A stretch of 64,000 nt of DNA. Origin: Ignavibacteriota bacterium (GTDB lineage: Bacteria > Bacteroidota > Ignavibacteria > Ignavibacteriales > Melioribacteraceae). The position numbers were made by a program, and so were the translations under genes. The stretch is from positions 29,110 through 93,109 of the forward strand of contig JABFGH010000020.1 of NCBI GenBank assembly GCA_013112585.1. Reading direction: 5' to 3'. The notes below the pieces were generated by a model. That model saw only the letters and a program-made list of their open reading frames with translations, was not told where the DNA came from and made no database searches. Below are positions 17,100 to 24,218 of the stretch, piece by piece; position 1 is the first letter of the stretch; every line of letters begins with the position of its first letter.

Positions 17100-17681
17100 T
17101 TAAAAATTAGGTACTTTTTCATCAAAATATAGCATTACTAAATCAGTACAAAATTCTAGCTGTAATTCTGTTAGTTGTTGCTCCATGGGAATATTGAACC
17201 ATGCTTCCAAACATTGTCTGCAACAAGTGGCTGTAGCATGTTGTGCCAAATTAATTATATTACCCGCGTCCTTTGGGGTTTGTCGTCCATCAATAAAGTC
17301 ATTGTATTTACCTATCCTTTTCTTTAATTCTTTTCTAGCTTCAGCCCTCAATTTTTCCCGTCCTTCATTTTGAGCTTTTTCTATCATATTTTTTTCAATT
17401 TTTATTGTGGTAAATATTTTTCGAATTAATTCTTTATTTAAAGACTCAAGGATGTATTTACTATCATTTATGTTATTTTGATGAATTCGATCCCAGTCAA
17501 TAGAATCATGCCCACAGTTATAGCATACACCTTTTCGTCCAAATTTTTTCTCAGCCTTTTTCATGTATCTGCTAAAACAATGTAAATCATCTTCGCATTT
17601 TGTACTACTACATTCTACATTTAGTGGACTTAATTCTGAAATAGGGACATCAACAGGTACCTTTTTCCATTTATTTCCCAT
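17100..17681 (-). CDS. DUF4186-like protein with N-terminal zinc knuckle
   Basis: The final 75 residues of this 193-residue protein match the DUF4186 signature: DGRQTP, then AQHATATCCRQCLEAW, an IP stretch and LTELQLEF, ending near LYFDEK. The first 60 residues have C-x4-C, C-x8-9-H-type and CYNCG pairs, so an extra zinc knuckle is likely. The domain of unknown function recurs in mobile elements. It is ten bases from the XRE-IrrE gene upstream and 88 bases from the dUTPase-fold gene downstream, so it could belong to either set. No enzymatic role is known to me. Confidence 0.72.
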   Translation of the reverse strand: MGNKWKKVPVDVPISELSPLNVECSSTKCEDDLHCFSRYMKKAEKKFGRKGVCYNCGHDSIDWDRIHQNNINDSKYILESLNKELIRKIFTTIKIEKNMIEKAQNEGREKLRAEARKELKKRIGKYNDFIDGRQTPKDAGNIINLAQHATATCCRQCLEAWFNIPMEQQLTELQLEFCTDLVMLYFDEKVPNF

Positions 17682-17691
17682 TTTATAACCT

Positions 17692-19212
17692 CTAAATTTT
17701 TATTGCCGTGCTTAATAAATTAAAGTCCATGTGCCCAAGTTTTTGTAGATGGACTTTCTTTTTTAATAAATTTACTGCTGTTGTGAAAGGATCTGGTTCA
17801 GTTATTTGCATCTTTGTAGCCGTACCCCACCAATTTTCACTCTGATAACTTAATCTAAAAGCTAAATAATTAGCTAGAAAATCTTCTCTTATTTTTCCTT
17901 TTTTAGCAACTTTTAAAACTGTTCTTTTTAAATTTTCTATTTTCCAATTAGCTAATTCAACACTTTCCTCAGCTAGCTTTTCCGCTTCGTTTCCAAATAT
18001 GAATTGATTAGCGAAAGAGTTTGCTTCAAGTTCCTCAATAGATTCTGTATTTGAAAAAGGATTTAATTCTTCAACCTCAACTACAGAAGTATTCTCTTTT
18101 TCCAAGTGCGCAAAAACATGATATAACTCATGTAGCAAATCAAATATCCATCGTGCATGTGCACTTGTATTTTGTTTTAATACAATAATATGTCGACCGT
18201 CAATATTCCATGCGGCACCATGAAAGACACCTGAATCATTTAGGGGTAATACGCATATTCCCAATTCCCAGGCAAAAACTAATAAAGATTCTAATTCTAT
18301 TTTTTCATACTTATCTAAATATTGTAATTTGAATTCGTCTAGGCTTTCTGGATATATATATTCACTTTTTGGTGGAGATGCTTTTAAAACTAATTTCGCT
18401 AAATAATAGGCATAATGTGAATAAGCTTTAATCTGATTTTCGTTTGCCTTAGACGGGTTTTTAAAATAGGCCATTGCAGCGGGGTGACTGCCTAAAATCA
18501 AATTTTGGTTAGTCCAAATTTCATCCAATGACCAACCGAAAATTTTTGAAACATAACTAGCAGCTTCATCAAGCAACAAAGAAGGTTGGCTCATTCTATG
18601 TGACTCTAATGCAACTTGCAGCTTTGGTGGAATAATTTTTTTAATTAGCAAATTTGTATCAATGCCTGTAAAATTTAATTTTTGCTTCAAAAGATTGAAA
18701 CTTTTGCTTGTGTTTTCTAGTTCAAGCTCATTTTCCTCATTTGCTAAATCTTTCAATGAATAACCAATGGAAGCAAGAATTTTTCGAAGAGTGCTAAAAC
18801 CCACATCGGTATGTCCTTTTTCAATTCTTGAAATTGTTTGAGGTGTAACACCAGCCCTTTCAGCAAGTTCACTACTTTTAATACCCTTTTTCTCACGTAG
18901 TCGTTTAATCTTTATTCCAATTAACTTGGATTGTTCCTCAGACTCCTTACCTAGATATTTTCCAAAATCTTTATCTGAAATTACTCTTAATTTATCCCAT
19001 GGTATTTCCAAATTATAAGGTTTTGCAGGTATTGTAATTTCAAATGAACTAAAATTTAATTTACTCCAATCAATATTTGTTAAACGGGTGGGAATTAGGT
19101 TTTTTGTGGGGATTTTAATGACATCACCATTTTCAAAATTAACTATTACATTTTCATTAGCAAATTTTGCGTCTTTGATTTTCTGATATGATATGTTATT
19201 CCAATGTGTCAT
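17692..19212 (-). CDS. DUF2442-XRE-ImmA/IrrE fusion regulator/metalloprotease
   Basis: This 506-residue protein has three parts. Residues 10-85 resemble DUF2442 (VIVNFENGDVIKIPTKNL). Residues 97-155 are an XRE helix-turn-helix (KIKRLREKKGIKSSELAERA, then TPQTISRIEKG). Residues 300-420 carry the ImmA/IrrE zinc-protease motif HELYHVFAH, with a later ELEANSFANQF that supplies the downstream Glu. Such proteins repress a promoter and cleave a repressor or antitoxin under stress. Its first codon overlaps the DUF4160 gene by four bases. DUF4160 and DUF2442 are often paired, and here the second is fused to the protease. Palindromic sites upstream of the pair are probable operators. Confidence 0.85.
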   Translation of the reverse strand: MTHWNNISYQKIKDAKFANENVIVNFENGDVIKIPTKNLIPTRLTNIDWSKLNFSSFEITIPAKPYNLEIPWDKLRVISDKDFGKYLGKESEEQSKLIGIKIKRLREKKGIKSSELAERAGVTPQTISRIEKGHTDVGFSTLRKILASIGYSLKDLANEENELELENTSKSFNLLKQKLNFTGIDTNLLIKKIIPPKLQVALESHRMSQPSLLLDEAASYVSKIFGWSLDEIWTNQNLILGSHPAAMAYFKNPSKANENQIKAYSHYAYYLAKLVLKASPPKSEYIYPESLDEFKLQYLDKYEKIELESLLVFAWELGICVLPLNDSGVFHGAAWNIDGRHIIVLKQNTSAHARWIFDLLHELYHVFAHLEKENTSVVEVEELNPFSNTESIEELEANSFANQFIFGNEAEKLAEESVELANWKIENLKRTVLKVAKKGKIREDFLANYLAFRLSYQSENWWGTATKMQITEPDPFTTAVNLLKKKVHLQKLGHMDFNLLSTAIKI

Positions 19213-19460
19213 ATTTTTTTCTTTTTAATTATTTTTTTTCGTGGTTGATTTAATTTTTCCCATTCTTTACAAATTCTTTCTAGATTGTCAAATATCAGCG
19301 TGTAAATTTCTTTTGAAATCGTCGCATTATAACGCGGTTCAATTAACGGCACATCAACAGAAACCTCAGATCCATCACTGAATATAACGTGACAATGAGG
19401 AGGAGGGTGATCATTTGAGTACACATAAATTTTTATATGGTCCTTTTCAATAATTTTCAC
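19209..19460 (-). CDS. DUF4160 protein
   Basis: This 83-residue protein carries the DUF4160 signature IYVYSNDHPPPHCHVIFSDG, where the usual form is DHxPPHFHV. It ends in a Lys-rich tail. It is the first gene of the rightmost leftward operon in the cargo block and overlaps the XRE-IrrE gene by four bases. DUF4160 with DUF2442 forms small two-gene sets that are suspected toxin-antitoxin or regulatory modules. Here the partner is fused to an XRE/IrrE protein. Confidence 0.8.
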   Translation of the reverse strand: MKIIEKDHIKIYVYSNDHPPPHCHVIFSDGSEVSVDVPLIEPRYNATISKEIYTLIFDNLERICKEWEKLNQPRKKIIKKKKI

Positions 19461-19471
19461 ATATCAAATAT

Positions 19472-19516
19472 AAACATTTATGATATAAAAAAAATTTCTA
19501 TTAACATTTATGTTAA
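19472..19516. promoter_or_regulatory. Putative operator pair for the XRE-IrrE regulator
   Basis: TTAACATTTATGTTAA at 19501-19516 is a perfect palindrome, and AAACATTTATGA at 19472-19483 is a second, imperfect copy. Both lie in the leader of the DUF4160/XRE-IrrE operon, 12 to 56 bases upstream of its first codon. That is where an autoregulating XRE protein would bind. Confidence 0.5.
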
Positions 19517-19877
19517 GAATGTATTCAATCATCCTATCAAGAACTATTATTACTTTTATTGGTGTTTTTGAGCTTAATCAAGAATTGAAAGAAAAATATA
19601 TAAATTACCGATTTCATAAAGTATTATTTAAATGGTAAAATGAAGTAGGGATATAGTGCTACTTTACTTATTGAATTCAGTCGAAAAGTAACATGCTATA
19701 AATTAAAACCTAATGCAGTAGAGTAAAAGTAATTTGTGAGTTTGGGTTGACAAGGTCATTGCAATTCAATATTGCCAAATACAAAGAGACATTAAATTAA
19801 TAGAGTGAATAATAATTATTGTTAGTTCGATTAAAAGAAAATTGAATTATTTAGATAAATAGTATATTTTGTACATA
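19517..19877. other. Intergenic region, no gene seen
   Basis: This AT-rich stretch separates the leftward DUF4160 operon from the inverted-repeat cassette. No open frame of note was found. TTGAAT at 19842-19847 with TATTTT at 19865-19870 (17-base gap) is a weak candidate promoter pointing right, into whichever cassette gene lies next to the left inverted repeat. Confidence 0.4.
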
Positions 19878-19903
19878 TTAAACGAAGGATAACTAAAGGT
19901 TAT
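19878..19903 (+). repeat. Left 26-bp inverted repeat of a candidate invertible cassette
   Basis: The 26 bases from TTAAACGAAGG to AAAGGTTAT recur exactly in reverse complement at 22086-22111. The core ATAAC-TAAAG-GTTAT is itself a small inverted repeat with a 5-base spacer, as tyrosine recombinase crossover sites often are. The repeat ends directly before the start codon and carries the AAAGG ribosome site of the gene it abuts. Confidence 0.85.
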
Positions 19904-21091
19904 TTGTCATTGAAAAAAGTTGAATATGACGTAATTGTTGTGGGTGCTGGAATATCTGGTTTACTAATTGCGAGCGAACTCAGTAATAACCATTCTGTCT
20001 TGGTCATAGAGAAAGAATCAAATATTCCTACAAATAAATATTGGTTAACTAATAAAAAGTCGGTTAAGAACAACCCAGAATTATCCAATTGTATTGATTC
20101 AAGTTATGATCATATGAACTTCATAGCTTATGATGGAGCAAAGTTTAAGTGTTTGGGAGATTATATATTATGGGATACTATCAAACTACTAGGAAAATTA
20201 AAAACAGATATTAGTAATAATGGATCAAAGGTACTAACTAATTATCAGTTTTATTCTTATCGGTACAACCAAAGTAGTATTTCAATAACTGCCAATGCGG
20301 AGGAATTCTCATCGAAGTTACTAATAGACTGTATGGGATTTGCTTCCCCAATTATTTATGCTAAAAATTTAATTGATATATACGGTTATTATTACCTGAA
20401 CGGCGCCGTATTAAAACTTAAGAAAGAAATAGATCCTATTGGATTAAGTAATATAAGTCTCAGTAAATCCCCCAAGTATTTAGAGGTGTTCCCTAAAAAA
20501 AACAACACTGCTTATGTTGTTCTAATACAGCCAGAAAAATCAATATCAAAGAATACAACAATAAAACAAGAATTTAATTTCTTAGTAAGTAAATCATCTT
20601 TATCTAATTATTTTGTGCCAGAAGAAGATAAAACCAAAAGCCTGTTCGGTTTAATTCCTGTCGGTAAACTGAAGACACAATCTCTTGATCGAATTTATTT
20701 GTTTGGCGAAGCAGGCCAAATGAATCCTGGCGCAACTGCTACATGCTTAACACAACTCTTTTATTCTTACAAAGAAATCGCTCTAGAGCTATCAAAAAGA
20801 ATAAGAGCTAATAAATTAAGTATAGATAATCTTACAATTGAAAATCCTTCATTCACAAAATTAAACAAAAGATTTCATCTTAATTTATTCAAAAACATAC
20901 TGGATTGGAATTCAGATGATTTTAAATCGCTGATTTTGCAAATGAATAATATGGATAATAAACTAGTGAATGATGTAATTTTTGGAGAAATAGATTTTCA
21001 AATTGTTGTAAAGTGGAAAAATATTAAAAACCTACTTTCGAATAAAAATTATTTTGTGTTAAAACCCCTTCTAAAATCTTTACTCACTTAA
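19904..21091 (+). CDS. FAD-dependent oxidoreductase (lycopene cyclase/geranylgeranyl reductase-like)
   Basis: Translation starts at TTG 19904, or at TTG 19910 two codons on; AAAGG inside the inverted repeat is the ribosome site. The 395-residue protein opens with the dinucleotide-binding motif VIVVGAGISGLLIASELS and LVIEKE, which binds FAD. A later IYLFGEAGQMNPGATATCLT matches the second FAD-contact motif of lycopene cyclase and geranylgeranyl reductase relatives. No membrane segment is seen. It is convergent with the membrane-protein gene and overlaps its end by four bases. The pair sits between inverted repeats, so in this orientation only this gene adjoins the left-hand promoter region. 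Substrate unknown. Confidence 0.75.
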   Translation: MSLKKVEYDVIVVGAGISGLLIASELSNNHSVLVIEKESNIPTNKYWLTNKKSVKNNPELSNCIDSSYDHMNFIAYDGAKFKCLGDYILWDTIKLLGKLKTDISNNGSKVLTNYQFYSYRYNQSSISITANAEEFSSKLLIDCMGFASPIIYAKNLIDIYGYYYLNGAVLKLKKEIDPIGLSNISLSKSPKYLEVFPKKNNTAYVVLIQPEKSISKNTTIKQEFNFLVSKSSLSNYFVPEEDKTKSLFGLIPVGKLKTQSLDRIYLFGEAGQMNPGATATCLTQLFYSYKEIALELSKRIRANKLSIDNLTIENPSFTKLNKRFHLNLFKNILDWNSDDFKSLILQMNNMDNKLVNDVIFGEIDFQIVVKWKNIKNLLSNKNYFVLKPLLKSLLT

Positions 21092-22083
21092 AAGATATTA
21101 AAATATTCATGAATTCTTTTATCATACTGAATAATAAATTGTAATATTATTAGAATAACTAATAATAAGGAGGGAGAATCTTTATAATTTATTATCGGGA
21201 ATAATTTTCTTTCTGCTATTAATTTTTCTTTTATTTGTGAAGCTATATTTTCAATGGCAAGTTTATCCTTGTGCAGTATTTCATCATTTAGTGATGAAAT
21301 TTTAATGTTTTCTAATTTTCGTAATTGTTGAATAATTTCAAGATCAAAAAACTTTTTTAAAATAAATCTTGGATAAAAACTGTATACTAAAGTAACTGGC
21401 AAGAACAGAAAAATGGGAAATACAAATAGTTTTCTCATTATTTCGCTTTCAGCAAATATGTCTAAATTAGCTGATAAGGTACCTCTGAAACCTATATAGA
21501 TTCCCAAAATTCCTATTGATGCCGTAATTGTTAAAAAGTTGTTAAGAGTTTCATATTCCAGAGAAGATACTGGCTTACTCATAATATTATTATTCTGATT
21601 CTCTTCTAATGTTCTAAAAATTAAGATTACATAAATGAAGAAAAGCAAAATTGTTGACCCAACGAAGTAAATAGAAATTGAACATGCAGCAAGATAGTAT
21701 TTTGAAAAACCTTCTAATGGATAACCACTCAACCACAGAACCAGTCCACCAATTAGTGTTATCGGAATCCCAAACAACAATCTCAACTTAATAGAAGTTG
21801 ATTTATGTGCATAATACACAATATTTAGGTTTTTCATTTGATTAACATCAAATATATTATTTAGCATGGCTAGCAATTTCTTACCATCTTTAATAATATA
21901 CCACATCAATCCGTATCCAATCCCTCCAACCATAATACCATTAAAATCAAAAACCCAAGCATTAAAAAACTCATAAGCAATTTCATGTGATTGAAAAAAA
22001 TATGCTATTACAAATCCAAGAGCACAAAATCCAATACTGATTCCAGAAAAAAGCAACAAGTATAAAAAACTATTTATAACCAT
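21088..22083 (-). CDS. Polytopic membrane protein, alternate gene of the invertible cassette
   Basis: This 331-residue protein has roughly seven hydrophobic segments: FLYLLLFSGISIGFCALG, VGGIGYGLMWYII, LLFGIPITLIGGLVLWL, AACSISIYFVGSTILLFF, FLTITASIGILGIYIG, FVFPIFLFLPVTLVYSF, and a last one near the C terminus (SLLLVILIILQFIIQY). A cytoplasmic helical loop lies between the last two. Family not recognised. It points toward the oxidoreductase gene and shares its last four bases with it. Its start codon is two bases inside the right inverted repeat, whose AAAGG would be its ribosome site. If the segment flips, this gene would take the oxidoreductase gene's place beside the left promoter. Confidence 0.72.
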   Translation of the reverse strand: MVINSFLYLLLFSGISIGFCALGFVIAYFFQSHEIAYEFFNAWVFDFNGIMVGGIGYGLMWYIIKDGKKLLAMLNNIFDVNQMKNLNIVYYAHKSTSIKLRLLFGIPITLIGGLVLWLSGYPLEGFSKYYLAACSISIYFVGSTILLFFIYVILIFRTLEENQNNNIMSKPVSSLEYETLNNFLTITASIGILGIYIGFRGTLSANLDIFAESEIMRKLFVFPIFLFLPVTLVYSFYPRFILKKFFDLEIIQQLRKLENIKISSLNDEILHKDKLAIENIASQIKEKLIAERKLFPIINYKDSPSLLLVILIILQFIIQYDKRIHEYFNIF

Positions 22084-22085
22084 AC

Positions 22086-22111
22086 ATAACCTTTAGTTAT
22101 CCTTCGTTTAA
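22086..22111 (-). repeat. Right 26-bp inverted repeat of a candidate invertible cassette
   Basis: This is the exact reverse complement of 19878-19903. It lies between the membrane-protein start codon and the end of the tyrosine recombinase gene, whose stop is 12 bases away. Confidence 0.85.
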
Positions 22112-22122
22112 ATACATTGAAA

Positions 22123-23064
22123 TTAAAGCATAACTAGGTCTTTGCGAGGATGTTTTGATTTTAAGATTTGTCTTTGTTTTACACTGTTTACGTGTGTATA
22201 TATTTGAGTGGTAACTATTGAACTATGTCCCAACATCGCTTGGATATACTTAATATCTACATCTTTTTCAAGTAAGAGAGTTGCAAAAGTATGTCTGAAA
22301 ATATGTGGTGTGATATTTTTTTGTATAGTTGTTTTTTTTGAAAGATTTCTCACAATCGTTCTTATAGATTGATCTGATAATTTATTTCCTAATCGATTTA
22401 TTAAAAAAAAACCTTCAGATTGTTCAACCTTTTTGATAATCATTTTATGATACTCTTGCAGTACTTTTAGAGTCTCCTTGTTGCAAATGTTGATTACCCT
22501 TTCTTTATTTCCTTTCCCTTGTATTAGCACAGTACCCGTTTGAATATTAACGTGTTGCTTTTTTAAGTTTGCTATTTCTGAAACTCTTGCACCTGTTGCA
22601 AATAGCAATTCGATGACCACAATATTTCTTATGTATTTGAAATATGAATAACTGTTTCCATTTTTACTGTGAATAGTATTTCCATACGCAGTTGTAAAAA
22701 TGTCCTTTACTTCTTTTATGTCCATTACTTTTGGTAATTGTTTTGGCTCCTTAATTTTAATCTTCATTTTGCGCCATGGATTAATGGAAATAATATCTTC
22801 GAATTCTAGGAAATTGAACATCGCTTTCATTGTAGCAACTTTCCTTTTAATTGACTTTGGTTTTAAATGGGATATTGTAACAAGATAATCTCTAAGCTCT
22901 CGTTTAGTAATATCTTGAATTTGGAGTGAATGTTTATTTTTGATAAGAAAACTATTTAATTGTATTAAATCAATTTTATAAGATTTAATTGTTTTTTGGT
23001 TCAAATTTTTTTCAAATATACAGTGATTTAAAAAATCATTAATTGTTTTAGCTAGAGTATTCAT
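22123..23064 (-). CDS. Tyrosine recombinase (XerC/D-like), candidate invertase
   Basis: This 313-residue protein has an N-terminal SAM-like core-binding domain (residues 1-95) and a catalytic domain with all expected residues: Arg in ATGARVSEI, Lys in QGKGNKER, HIFRHTFA, GHSS and the nucleophile Tyr in TTQIYTHV. The size and spacing fit XerC/D and the invertases of Bacteroidota. Its 3' end lies 12 bases from the right inverted repeat of the two-gene cassette, which makes inversion of that cassette its most likely job. An alternative is integration of the cargo block, but no short att repeats were found at its ends. Confidence 0.88.
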   Translation of the reverse strand: MNTLAKTINDFLNHCIFEKNLNQKTIKSYKIDLIQLNSFLIKNKHSLQIQDITKRELRDYLVTISHLKPKSIKRKVATMKAMFNFLEFEDIISINPWRKMKIKIKEPKQLPKVMDIKEVKDIFTTAYGNTIHSKNGNSYSYFKYIRNIVVIELLFATGARVSEIANLKKQHVNIQTGTVLIQGKGNKERVINICNKETLKVLQEYHKMIIKKVEQSEGFFLINRLGNKLSDQSIRTIVRNLSKKTTIQKNITPHIFRHTFATLLLEKDVDIKYIQAMLGHSSIVTTQIYTHVNSVKQRQILKSKHPRKDLVML

Positions 23065-23210
23065 ATTTTTCTTAAAATTGTGAGCGAATTAGTTTATATA
23101 AAATAAATCAGTTTGGAAAATTAAAATTATATTTTGTTTCGCTAATTATTTTCATAAATTAAAATAATTATTAGTATAAAATTTAATCAAGATGTCTATT
23201 TGATAGATTA

Positions 23211-23244
23211 AAGGGCAGATTTACTGAATAACATATCTGCCCTT
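23211..23244 (-). terminator. Hairpin terminator candidate
   Basis: AAGGGCAGAT (23211-23220) and ATCTGCCCTT (23235-23244) form a perfect 10-bp stem with a 14-base loop. It lies between the truncated Orc1-like gene and the recombinase gene, both read leftwards, so it would end transcripts of the former. The U-tract is weak. Confidence 0.55.
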
Positions 23245-23288
23245 CAATCTTAAAACATGCGTCTCCTTAATCTAATATAAGTTATTTC

Positions 23289-23843
23289 TTAAATCTCATT
23301 CCCTCTCTCAATTTCATTTAAAAAGCGAGGATCGTTTGACAGCATGAGTATCATATAGTTTTGTTTATCCCGCGATAGAAAATATAATAATTCCCTCTGT
23401 CTTTCCTTCGGTGCCCACAGATGAACTTCATCCAAAATTATTATTGTTTTGGAGTTAAACTTTTCTCTGAATCGATTGTACAATTCTGATAAGGATAAAC
23501 CACGTGAACTTACATTCAACAGATGTGCAAGAATTTTAAATGAAGTAGAGTAATACCTTACATTTGCATATAGTATATTTAAGGAAGAATCATCCTTAAA
23601 TAATTGCTCAAGGTATTTTATCATTAATGTTTTTCCACTTCCTCTTGAGCCGAATATTACTTGATTAACAGGGATGTTGGTTTCTTCATATTTTAGAAAT
23701 GCATCTATAATTTGTTTTGTTTCTTCTCTGACCAAAGGATTATCGGGCATATAGTTAAAATCGAATATTGAGTAGTTTATTATTGACTTAGATTGATCAT
23801 TTATAATCTTTCTCTTTTCAAGCATATATGTCTTTATGTTCAT
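23289..23843 (-). pseudogene. Truncated Orc1/Cdc6-like copy
   Basis: From ATG 23843 the first 178 residues match the intact Orc1/Cdc6-like protein at 10453-11541 with a handful of substitutions. Walker A, Walker B and sensor 1 (SNDPRFL) are retained. The match ends at NEIE, followed by six unrelated residues and a stop, so the lid and winged-helix domains are missing. The break coincides with the end of the 911-bp repeat. It lacks sensor 2 and the DNA-binding domain and is probably inactive, though an AAA-only fragment could still be made. Confidence 0.85.
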
Positions 23844-24218
23844 GTACCGCACCACGCATAAACTTCACTACACGTATTAATTGAGCTTCTCATTTATATT
23901 TTTTTCTATCTAAAAAGTTTAATGCCTTTCTTTAAATAATATTTTGAACGAATAAAAAATTGTTTAATTTTAGATAGACGAATACTTTCACAATATTATC
24001 AATCCGGAGGGTGTAAGTTAACCGGTATGAAAAATAAGCTAATCCTTGAATACTTCAACAAAGTAAAATCTGCTAATAAGGAAGCAACTAAAAAGGAAGC
24101 TTTCAAAGACCTGCTAAACAGGCTCTACTCAAACGAAAAAGAATTACTAAAAGTTATTGATAAGATTACGCTCGGTTCTGAAAAAGCTGTTCTTGAAATT
24201 CCACGAAAAGATAAAGTG
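23308..24218. repeat. Right copy of the 911-bp imperfect direct repeat
   Basis: This matches 11006-11916 in the same orientation, covering the Orc1-like 5' part, the divergent spacer with the ACGCATAAACT site (23853-23874) and the first 64 codons of the restriction-methylase gene. Here the methylase gene is whole and the Orc1-like gene is cut; the left copy shows the reverse. Confidence 0.9.
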
